The position numbers were made by a program, and so were the translations under genes. The notes under the pieces are model-generated. The model was not told where the DNA came from. It made no database searches and worked only from the letters and a program-made list of their open reading frames with translations. From Lyophyllum atratum (lineage: Eukaryota > Basidiomycota > Agaricomycetes > Agaricales > Lyophyllaceae), in NCBI GenBank assembly GCA_014905825.1, contig JACGCN010000070.1:1-64000 (forward strand): 64,000 nt of DNA. Direction: 5' to 3'. This document shows, one piece after another, positions 1-10,901 of this stretch. Every line of letters starts with the position of its first letter. The first letter of the stretch is position 1.

Positions 1-354
1 CTGTGGTCCCATCACTCTGAACGAAGGCTAGCCCTTTGGCCATCGCATCTGCTTTGCTTTGAAATTTGACACTGCCGTGGGTGGGGTCTCCGCCCGTGAA
101 AAAATCCCAGCCACTGATGAGGTAGAAGAAAGAAACGTGAATCCATTAAATCATGAAAAATCGAAGAGGGCATACTTTAAAAATCCAGCACCCGTGTACA
201 TATCCGTCAAGTGAAAGTTTTGCTGAATTATTGTTGTTGCGATTTTGAAGTACCCGACCATTTCGGAGTGACCCATTGGAAGAGGTTGTTTGTATGTTGC
301 CCGCAACAGCACAAAGATAGACAGAAGAAAGAAAGAACGTGATTAGAAAAACAT
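1..354 (-). CDS. GH16 beta-glucanase, 5' part, cut by window edge and apparently frame-broken
   Basis: Secreted endo-1,3(4)-beta-glucanase-type glycoside hydrolase family 16, acting on wall or plant glucans. The minus strand shows a hydrophobic leader (FLITFFLSSVYLCAVAG), an Asn-rich linker, then DMYTGAGF, a short intron (about 142-184) and GWDFFTGGDPTHGSV, continuing to FVQSDGTT at the window edge. This parallels the complete paralogue at 1168-2393 block for block. Two single-base gaps break the frame relative to that paralogue. One is a T run just after the ATG at 354 (bases 347-351). The other is near 211-217, between the linker and the DMYTG block. Either the gene is decaying or the sequence has homopolymer errors. 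The catalytic E-x-D-x-x-E motif lies outside the window. Start chosen by analogy to the paralogue's signal peptide. The family call is solid; the coding status is not. Confidence 0.72.
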
Positions 355-394
355 AAGGAATCGGAGCGGTGGGGCCAAGGCTGCTCCACTCAGA

Positions 395-401
395 CTTTAT
401 A
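395..401 (-). promoter_or_regulatory. TATA-like box of first GH16 gene
   Basis: TATAAAG on the minus strand, about 41 bp upstream of the proposed ATG at 354. The position is reasonable for a fungal core promoter with a short leader. It also argues that the long in-frame extension up to 502 is promoter and not coding. Confidence 0.4.
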
Positions 402-502
402 GCCACACCTGTGTGCCACACAATGAATGGTGAGGTTCTATAAACAGCCAGTGGATAAAAGTTTAAGGCCACGGCCAGGCTGATCGTCATGGCCATGGCC
501 AT

Positions 503-1167
503 GTCTTTGTTGAATGTTCATTTACCTTGATCGATCACCTGCGCACCGTGTCGGTACAAAGTCGCCGTTCCTTTGTTACACCAGCCTTGTTTCCGTGGTG
601 GCTGTGAAAGGGCAGAGTTCAGTCTCATGTGAGTACGCTTCAGAATGCTCGCACGTCCTGAAGAAGTCATGTATATCCATCGCAAGGTGCCGCAGCACGA
701 CTCAAGAGGGCAGACACGAACCATATGTCGGCAGGACACCACGGCATGTCGATCGTTGGGCTGCCAGTAGAATGTTTCAGCTTCTGCATTTCGCATCGAG
801 ACTTCGGACGTTCATGACTTGCGTGCGGACGTCATAAGGTAAACGAGTGTCATGATGACAAAACCAATTGGATTATAGGTTTGCTGGCAACGAGTGCACT
901 CACGTGCCAAGGGATACACGATGTCCGACGAAGGGTATGGGCAACCGCAGTCGCTGCGAAAGACCCTTAGATGCGCATCCACACATGGCTAGAACTACAA
1001 CTATGACTGCAGCTCGCCCATGCTCTGAAGCTGCAAGCGGAACGAGCCTACGCCGTCGTCGATGTACAGGTAGCGGAAGTACACCAGGTGGTATGGAACG
1101 CAAGCGCGATGGCCAGGCGGGCAGCATACTGGTCAGACGACCATAGTAGAGCAACATTCCGGGCCGA
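503..1167. other. Intergenic region between the two GH16 genes
   Basis: This 0.67-kb spacer lies upstream of the first GH16 gene and downstream of the second. Several short overlapping ORFs occur on both strands, but none shows a recognisable domain, signal peptide or consistent splice sites. I see no RNA gene or repeat in it. Confidence 0.4.
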
Positions 1168-2393
1168 CTACTGATATACTGCGATATAATTCAGCTTCCA
1201 CTTGGCGACTGTGAAAGGTTCAGAGTTAAAGGGTGTGTATCGGCCCATAGTGAAAAGGCGCACAAGCATAATTTGTCGGGTCCATAACAGCCTCGGCGCA
1301 CGTACCAGGGCAACCTGCGCTTTTGTAGGTGGGCGCCGCCCAGTCACCACAAAGCGTTGTGTCCAAGACCAGCGAATGTTCGTAGAAATGCGCCGCCATA
1401 TCACACGATGAAGCGGACCAGTAGGCGACGGGATCCTTCCATTTCGATGGGTCGGGAGTTTTGGCAATGATATCGGCCGGTATTTCTGTTCGTGGAAAGC
1501 GCCACATCTTGATCCCAGTACTGTCCCAGAGATGCACGAAAACGCCGCCAGCAATGAGGTTGAAACCTTTGCCATAGCTGCTTGAGTCGGGATCAACGAA
1601 GGCACAGCCAGTGTTGTCGCCATTAATGGTAGCACATTGTTTGCTGGCAACCCTCCCTGACACCGGAACGCTTTCTGTCGTAAGAGTGCATCCAGGTCCC
1701 GTATGAAGGGTGTATTGATTCGCTGGTTGGTCATGAACACCTTCCAAAATATCAATTTCACCTATTTCGAGAGCAATCAGCCGAGTCGTCACATCTACTA
1801 GTAGCTGAAATAGCTTACCACCCGTTGGCCAATCAGGACCAACCGACCAGTAGGCGGGCCAGACACTGCAACCATGGGGCATTGCAAAGAAATCGGCGAT
1901 GAACAAGCCGCTGCTATATTTTTTCTTCGTGCTGATACGGACACTGGAGATGTGAATGTCAAACAATGACAGGCGATAAGAAGACGTATACTCACGAATC
2001 ACGTTTGGCTCCTTCTGGCAACACGGTTGTATCATCAACAGCCAAAACAGTGGTCCCGTCGTCTTGTACGTATGCAAGATGTTTAGCGATCGCATCTTCC
2101 CTGCTCTGGTAGTTGACGCTTCCACGGGTGGGATCTGCTCCTTTCATGAAATCCCAGTCGCTGTGGGAGATTGTTTCGATAAATATATAGTCAAGTCAGG
2201 TACGAAGGACGCACTTTACGAAGCTCTCCCCCTGATACATGTCCTCCAATTTGAAAGTCCTCGTATTATTGTTCTGCGCTCGAGCAACACGGTGGTGATG
2301 CCTCCTGCGAGTGCGAAAAGACCTTTTCTGCACGTTTCCCGCAAGGCTACCAAGCGCCAAGGAGAGAACGATGAATGTGATGATCATATGCAT
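1168..2393 (-). CDS. Secreted GH16 endo-1,3(4)-beta-glucanase
   Basis: Glycoside hydrolase family 16 enzyme, secreted, predicted to cleave beta-1,3/1,4-glucans. The start MHMIITFIVLSLALGSLAG is a classic signal peptide, followed by a basic Arg/His-rich propeptide-like stretch. Exons joined by eye give QGESF-DWDFMKGADPTRGSVNY, then VRISTKKKYSSGLFIADF, then the catalytic block GEIDILEGVHDQ, whose E-x-D-x-x-E holds the nucleophile and acid/base glutamates. A long beta-sandwich region follows, with Cys pairs. The last intron, near 1227, restores the typical ending NYAFAKWKLNYIAVYQ followed by TAG. At least five exons. The gene is in tandem with a paralogue ending at the window start. No frame break was seen here, unlike the neighbour. 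Family is certain; exact substrate is not. Confidence 0.9.
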
Positions 2394-2488
2394 AGCAAAA
2401 TGACAACACAGCACGCAAGCGTACAGTGAGTGGATGGAATTGACCAGGTGCCTGACCGGTGGGGGAAAGCATACATTATCCTGGCGGT

Positions 2489-2496
2489 ATATATAC
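2489..2496 (-). promoter_or_regulatory. TATA box of second GH16 gene
   Basis: TATATATA about 96 bp upstream of the ATG at 2393, in the 0.67-kb region shared with the divergent NAD(P)H-hydrate dehydratase gene. The position suits a fungal core promoter for the minus-strand gene. Confidence 0.4.
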
Positions 2497-2831
2497 TCGT
2501 CTGCCATTGGTATCCATGCGCCTGCCGAGACACCATCAAGGATGATGATGCGAAAGATGGAGAAAGCACAGCCTCGGCCGGTCCCTCTCTTGCTAAAGAT
2601 ACTCCAGGTCCTGCAGTTTACATAGATACATAGTCACTGATCGTGCGATGTGGTCGAGCTGCTTTTGCTCCTAAGGTCTTTCGTGCAGGAAGAGGGAAAA
2701 GAGGATAGTAATTGGCCTTCGAGCTTCAACTTGTTCCATCGAAATTTAATCTTGATGTAGTTCCTTGATATCCCCGAATGACAAAAATTCGGGATCATCA
2801 CGGCCACTGCTCAGCTGCAAAGCTGAGCATA

Positions 2832-2861
2832 GGCCTGAGGCCCGAGGCCTGAGGCCTGAGT
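2832..2861. repeat. 7-bp tandem repeat, about four copies
   Basis: Four head-to-tail copies of AGGCCTG (the second copy reads AGGCCCG) followed by AG, in the divergent promoter region between GH16 and the dehydratase. The unit contains the palindrome AGGCCT. It looks like a small minisatellite; no function is implied. Confidence 0.6.
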
Positions 2862-3067
2862 ACTGAGTTCAGCAGAGGTGCGTCACGGTCTATAGAGTAG
2901 GTTTGAAATTTCCTTGAATATTATGTAAATATTATGTTGATCTGCTAAGCCAGTGAATTGGGGAATTTCCAATCGACAGATCTAATCTGAAGTGCTATCC
3001 ATGACGTCTGCGAGTCAATGGGTGATCTCAAGACTTGACCTTGATCCAGCTTCTACGATTCTCTGCG

Positions 3068-4359
3068 ATGCCCGTCTCACGTCAAATACTTGAACAATTG
3101 AAGCAATTGATACCCCCTATGAACGGCTCTCTACATAAAGGCCAATCTGGTAAGCGCAAATATATCCAATAGATATCGGACATGAACTAAATCTGTTGCA
3201 GGTCGTGTAGGTGTTCTTGGTGGAGCACTCGAGTGAGCTTCATAAGAAGTATAGATTCGTGCGCAGAATCTAATCATATATTCTCCTTCATAAAGCTACA
3301 CGGGAGCCCCATTCTTTGCAGCAATGTCAGCTCTAAGATTTGTATGTAGTATCTCGCCATAACAATCTCCTCTTTTCAACGCAATCCTCACCGTTTCCCT
3401 AGGGTGCAGATCTCTCGCACGTAATCTGCTCTCCGATTGCTGCAGGGGCCATCAAGTCTTACTCGCCAGATCTGATTGTCCATCCCATTCTCCGTGAAGA
3501 ATCGTACGGGCGTGTATTTCGTCACGCCAACGGCGCTGATTGCTTTCCCCAGCACCTCGGAACAAGTCCAGCCCGAATTGGAGTCGCTTCTGACCCGTTT
3601 ACATGTCCTCATCATCGGTCCTGGACTGGGACGCGACCTTACATGCAGTCTTTTGCTAAATTGGCGCTATCCCTGGCGCGTGCACGTGGAATGTTTGTCG
3701 TGCTAGATGCAGATGCCCTGTGGTTGGCCGGGAAGGACTTGTCCATTATCAGAGGCTATCGGCGTGCCGTTATGACACCCAATGTCGTTGAGTTCAAACG
3801 CCTAAGCGAGCAAGTTGGGATCGACCCGAAGACACCTGATGCAGAGAGGGCGGGCTTAGTATCACGGGCTTTGGGTGGCGTCACCATTCTCGAGAAGGGC
3901 GGAAAAGATAATATATCTACTGATACGACTGGGGAAGCTGCGGATCTGAAGGAGAGCAAGCTAGAAGGAGTGGACGAGGAAAAGGAAAAAATACAGGAAA
4001 CAGTTCAGGTTGATGTTGAAGGCGGGTTGAAAAGATGTGGAGGCCAGGGCGATATTCTGAGTGGAACCGTTGGAACATTCCTTGCATGGGGTAAGTGCTA
4101 TGAAGAAGGCGCATTTGGGTGAGTCGACTCTCTTTACCTGTCTATTCGACGCTGAGATGTCACCTTTACAAGCGACCAATCCAACAAAATACCGGCTTCG
4201 CGGATGCCATTATTGGCATCAATAGGCGGTAGCATGGTGACAAGAACTGCTAGCCGACTTGCATTCCGCAGGGAAGGACGAGGAGTCGTTACACAGGACA
4301 TGCTCCCAGAACTTGGAAGGGGCGTTTGCAGAGGTTTTTGGGGAGGATACGCAAGGTAA
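3068..4359 (+). CDS. ATP-dependent (S)-NAD(P)H-hydrate dehydratase (CARKD/YKL151C type), apparently frame-broken
   Basis: Ribokinase-fold repair enzyme that dehydrates damaged NAD(P)HX using ATP. The start [20 protein letters not shown] and the following exons give [31 protein letters not shown], the nucleotide-site block IIGPGLGRD, then [19 protein letters not shown], and [19 protein letters not shown] with the catalytic GQGD-type loop. Then [13 protein letters not shown]. After GPGLGRD the frame shifts by one at 3637-3638, with no possible intron: one C appears missing. Near the end a second shift is likely, because an alternative frame reads [13 protein letters not shown], like the family's C terminus. 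The stop given follows the uninterrupted frame. Introns are short and canonical. Either a recent pseudogene or uncorrected indels. Function call is firm; integrity is doubtful. Confidence 0.82.
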
Positions 4360-5187
4360 TGACAAGGGGAGACTGTAAGATGAATTTGGATGCGGTCGTG
4401 AGCTCATAGAAATGGAATCTATGGCCAATCCAATAATAAAGACGAAGACTTCACAACCTGGAGAGAAAAGGTGGAATTCGAAACGCGAGGATTCCAAGAG
4501 GATTCCAAGAGGATTCCAAGAGGATTCAGGAAGCCGGATTAAGCGTAAACATGAGGCTTTTTCAGACTCGCTCACTATTCCTCGTTAAGGATCATCATCC
4601 GTGGCCAGGAGGCATCCATGTCGCTGCTGCGGTACCATGCAGACACTTTCGACCATGATGTGGCTGTAATATCCACACAGAAAGCAAAGGTAGACTCCAT
4701 ATATCATGCATCTCGCAAGCTTGTAGGGAAATGTAGATGCGATGGCGCCTGCATAGGTTGAAAGGGGCGGTCGTTCACAGTCGTTGAGTGTGGCCATGCC
4801 ATCACTTCATTGCAACCCATCAATTGTTCAACATTTTCAGTAGAATAGCTGACCGTGACCCTGGAACTGGAACGTATGTATCAGCTTTCAAATTTCAGTA
4901 CTTATGCTTTGCCTCCTGCACAAATGGCTTACGGGCCTGCTTTCCAACCAAACACTCCCACAAGTACACAGATAGGTTGCTGCCCCAAGACGACATCATC
5001 CGCTTCGAGATCCGCTTGTAGCCATGCCAGCTACAGCCTCGTAATGTTGATGCCCGACGACCGACGATAGGCCCACAGCCAAGGCCATCCCTGTCATACA
5101 TTCCTCTTCGACTTTGTTCTAGTCTTTGTTCGACGCCGCGCGTCTCACTTATTTCGTTTGAAGGGGCGTTCACAGCTAGTCTGAAGA
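4360..5187. other. Intergenic region, dehydratase to secreted protein
   Basis: Apart from the 11-bp minisatellite, no gene is recognisable. Short ORFs on both strands lack family motifs or plausible splice continuity. The last 100 bp are pyrimidine-rich and probably form the leader of the gene at 5188. Confidence 0.4.
4487..4528. repeat. 11-bp minisatellite, 3.8 copies
   Basis: Perfect tandem copies of GAGGATTCCAA at 4487, 4498 and 4509, then a partial fourth copy starting at 4520 that diverges after GAGGATTC. It lies about 130 bp downstream of the dehydratase stop, in non-coding sequence. Confidence 0.75.
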
Positions 5188-5855
5188 ATGTTATTCTTTG
5201 CTCTGGTCACACTCGTATTATCCGCGTTTTCGCAAGGTGAGAACTATACCTTCTCGAACTGCGGGGCATACCCTAAATCGTGAGAGCTAGTTGTCGTCTC
5301 TCAATCAGTCACGCATCTCTTCATTCCTAGCTTCGATGCCCAGTCAATCGTCGGTAGTATCATAGGGGTAGCTGAAGGAAGCACGACCTGGTCCTTACAG
5401 GATCAGAATGGCAGGACAGGTCCACAGTTCATCTCCCCAATTTCGGTCCCTTACTCACCCGCAGATGCCTTGCCTATACAGCCACTCTTGTTGCAGGAGC
5501 GAATTTCGCAACGGCTGCGTTCTCTGCAGCTGGAGGCGAAGCGATTAGAGCTTGTTCCTTGACTCTTGGGCTTGCGCTCTGTGCCACGAGTACTGGGTTC
5601 GAGCCTGCCATCGCCGTGGAGACCCCCACCTTTGTACCTGTTCAGATCGCGACAGCGCAAGCAACGGCTGCTCCCATGCCTCCCTCATCACCATCACCAG
5701 CACTGCAGAATCCTACGCTAGGCCCATCACAGACTTCCGAGAACCCAGCAGCCCAGACTACTTCGTCTGAGGCAGGAATGGCCTTTTATCTTCGCTCTTC
5801 GCTACCATTGTGGCTCACAGGAACGCTGGTCGTCTCAGTCGTCTCAGTGCTTTGA
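5188..5855 (+). CDS. Small secreted, possibly GPI-anchored protein of unknown function
   Basis: I do not recognise a named family. The start MLFFALVTLVLSAFSQ is a good signal peptide and is followed at once by an intron (about 5236-5329). The second exon begins FDAQSIVGSIIGVAEGSTTW. The C-terminal part reads YTATLVAGANFATAAFSAAG, then a stretch rich in Ser, Thr, Pro and Ala (about 80 residues), and ends in a hydrophobic tail (LWLTGTLVVSVVSVL) before TGA. This is the layout of small GPI-anchored surface proteins of mushrooms. The exon 2 frame and the C-terminal frame differ by one base near 5468-5469, with no believable intron, so either a splice site was missed or there is a one-base gap as in the upstream genes. 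Confidence 0.55.
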
Positions 5856-6816
5856 GAAGTTAATGTAGTAAAATAGAAGATTCAAACTGTCCTTGCATCA
5901 CCCTCAGTCCCTTGGGTACGGAAATAGATCAACGGTCGGAACATCAATGCAGGGTGCAGGGTGCTGTCTCCTTGATTTTCCGAAGCGTATCCAAAATCTA
6001 TCGCTATCAAAGAGGCTTCGATTCTATGCAACTCGGATGGCCGTCAACTTCATGTTCGCCTCCGTTTTTGGGACGGTATATCCAGGATCCTTCCCCTACC
6101 TAGTATGTCAAACCGACGCCCCCAGGGGCCACGGCGGTGTTTCCGATGACATCGTGCGCATGGTCCTTAAGCTTGCAGAGACCAGTGTCCCACCAGGAAC
6201 TCTATCATGTGCTTGGATTCTAATGGTCTGGGCTGAAAGGCCTGTATATCCCGACGCCCGGAAAACCATATTCCGCCGTATCGCACGACATTACAAATCT
6301 TATGTGTGCGTGGTGTGAACCAACTTGTCGACTCAGCTTCCTCCGTCTTAATCATCAACAGAAGCAGAAGGGTCGCGTTGGGTTGAAGTCCTGGCGCACA
6401 CAATCAGATTGATTGCTCCGGCATTCTCTCCCAGACATTGAACTTTCCAAAAAGGGCTCCGAAGTTTTGACCATGACCGTCGGTCCCCGGAGAGAACAAG
6501 GCCAAGAGCATCCGCACCTTTGTAGCGACCGACAATCATCAACGGCCCACAAACCCACATGGCACCAGATGTGTACTTATTCTTGCGCCGTAAGATCGGT
6601 CATCGGCTACGGGTAACTCTGAGGCTTGAAGTAGCTGCGTGAGAGGACGTACTGTCCGAGTTACAAAGAAAGTTGTGACAGAAACAAGATCCGTTTGAAA
6701 GTTCAACAGTGTATCCGTGGCCGTCAATCTATCGGCTGGCATATACATGGAATCCATAGCGAGTACATTATTGTCCGTTGGTGCGTTCATACTTCCTCCA
6801 AACATATCGACATTGA
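5856..6816. other. Intergenic region with unassigned short ORFs
   Basis: Region between the secreted protein and the 3' end of phosphoglucomutase. A minus-strand ORF at 6539-6805 (88 codons, ATG start 12 bp past the phosphoglucomutase stop) and overlapping ORFs near 6350-6560 are open, but show no known domain. They could be 3'-UTR or an unrecognised small gene. No repeat or RNA gene seen. Confidence 0.35.
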
Positions 6817-8847
<2,031 letters not shown>

Positions 8848-9532
8848 CGATGGTATCGTCAATAATCTGAAGTCAGTTAGAGCTCCATTGATTCAATGAT
8901 TAGCGTTAATGATGTCAGGTCACACGGATACGCCATGCACCCCAAATCGGGTCAAGGCCCGAGGGACGACCTCACCCTGAACCCAACCTGAACCTATCCC
9001 CAGTTGAGGTTCGGCAACGTTCCTTTGTTGCGTCGTTCTGCAGCGGTTCTGGTCCCGTACTAGCCCGTACTCCAAAAATTGGGGCAATGATCCTTGTTGT
9101 TGCTCGCATCTTTTCATGAGTACTTGCTGGGCAAGGTTATATTCCTTCAGCTCTGGAGTCTGCTACCTAACCCACAGAATTGAAGCCGGACCTTGCAGTT
9201 CAATAAGCGCCTGAGACGTGCACAAAATATGAATTTAATTAAAGGCTACATGGAGGTACGGATATAACAAAGTTCGGCAGATTACACATACGGAGTAAAC
9301 ATACAATGATACCACATCATTGCAAAAACACAAGGGTGAGATCGCACGATTGATCAGGGGTTTGATTCACGGCTAAAAAACTGCGGAACTAAGGTGAATA
9401 TACTTTGCTGTGTCGCCGTTTCTTGACTGGTTGGTTAGCTCTTCCGGTCAGGCTGTTTCGTCTCTTGGAGGAGGGTAAGGCGGTGTTGAGACGCGGTCGG
9501 TAGCGTAGCTGTGGTGTAGGATTTAAATTGGT
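8848..9532. other. Intergenic: PGM promoter and zinc-finger gene 3' side
   Basis: About 0.7 kb without a supportable gene. The part next to 8847 should be the phosphoglucomutase promoter and leader, and the part near 9400-9530 the 3'-UTR of the zinc-finger gene. A short minus-strand ORF at 8920-9117 has no recognisable content. Confidence 0.4.
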
Positions 9533-10901
9533 TTATCTTTCATTCGAACAGGCGCATACCTTTGGGGCAGTCTCTCGCACGATATAACCATGCGTCCTTA
9601 CGCGATGGCGGAGCAATCTTGAGGCATCACTGTATTCCTTGGGACAACCTTCTTCTGGGCAGACATAGTCTTTATCACCAGTGCTGGGAGGTGAAAGATC
9701 AGCGAGGAAGAGATATAGCACAAAACTGAACGTACTGTGTTGCCAGATGTACCTTGAGGGAGGTTCGCTAGGGGGACAAGAAAGAGTAAGGCCACATATG
9801 CCGTGCTCAAGCCCGTGTGTTTGCTCACCTGTCCGTAGGAATTTTCACATAGGTGACACTTATGTGGCCTAGAAAGGTATCGGAAGGTTAATAGCAGCGC
9901 CTGCTGGATAACAAAAATACCAGCCTGTATTTCAGGTGAGTCAGTTCGACGTGTCGCTTCATCGCCTGCTTCTTTGCGTGATAATAACACTCCAGATCGT
10001 CTTCACTCCACAGACACTGGTAATGATCGCGCGGGCTCTCGAGTCTTGCAGCATAATCTTCCCATTCCTGGCGAGGAGCGTCAGACGGCGGGGGACGTCT
10101 TGAGCGGGGGATTGTTCCCGGCGAGACGTGGGAAACTTGCGGCCAGTGGGTAGCAGGAGCAGGAGGACTGGGAACTGTTGGGGGAGACTGACGGAAAGCA
10201 GATGATAGTGATGATGTGGCAGGAGGTGAGGGTGCGTTGATATTAGAGTAGGTGGGGTTCAAGATAATGCGCGCTTTCTTGGCTACGGGGACACGATCGA
10301 CAGGTGGGAGACTGGACCTTTCGTGAGTGATCTGTCGAGGACTCCTGGGAGGTGTTAATGAGACAGATAACTGTTCCACCACTGGGTACGGGCTACAGTG
10401 AGGCCCATATGGATCCGAAAGTAGCCTTCTTGACCTGTACAATCCATCAGCTACTTAAGTTTAAGGCGAGTGAAAGAGATCGAACCTGTTCACGGGTGGA
10501 ATAATACCTTTGTAAGAGCTAGCACTGGTGAGATAGCTGTAAAAATATGGCGGGACAAAACTCACCACTCGCTAGCTGCACATGACGTAGGCAGAGTATA
10601 GTCGGTCTCGTAACCACTAGACGAGTCGGATGATACCAAATCTGTGGCTAATTCTTTTATATTCACACATGGAATGCCATTCCAGGTGTGTCCAAGATCC
10701 AGAAGAGGTCTTGATGGGGCGTTTGTAACTCGACTTGAAGCAAGTGTCAAGTTTTAGTTGAGCCCGGAATGTGAAGCGCGATTCTGTGGCATCGGTCCAG
10801 GGCTTAGGCAGACTCCCGGCGGGTGGATGGGATAGAGTTGGAGGAAAACTGTTTCTATATCGCGTCCCCATAGTGGACTGGACGCTGGGCTCAGCATCCA
10901 T
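9533..10901 (-). CDS. C2H2 zinc-finger protein, probable transcription factor
   Basis: A nuclear DNA-binding protein is inferred from three C-terminal zinc-finger-like units. They are: C-x8-C...H-x4-H around QCLWSEDDLECYYH and RHVELTH; a partial unit PHKCHLCENSYGQ; and YVCPEEGCPKEYSDAS with LLRHRVRTHG (C-x4-C-x12-H-x4-H). The middle is a long Pro/Ser-rich low-complexity stretch typical of fungal regulators. The N-terminal exons contain ATG at 10901 (MDAEPSVQSTMGTRYRN) and a Ser-rich block, but the join between these frames near 10740 is unresolved. Between the first two fingers the only frame-preserving donor is AG|GCTGGT, a GC-AG intron. The join before the last finger is also uncertain. No specific orthologue recognised. 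Confidence 0.65.
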
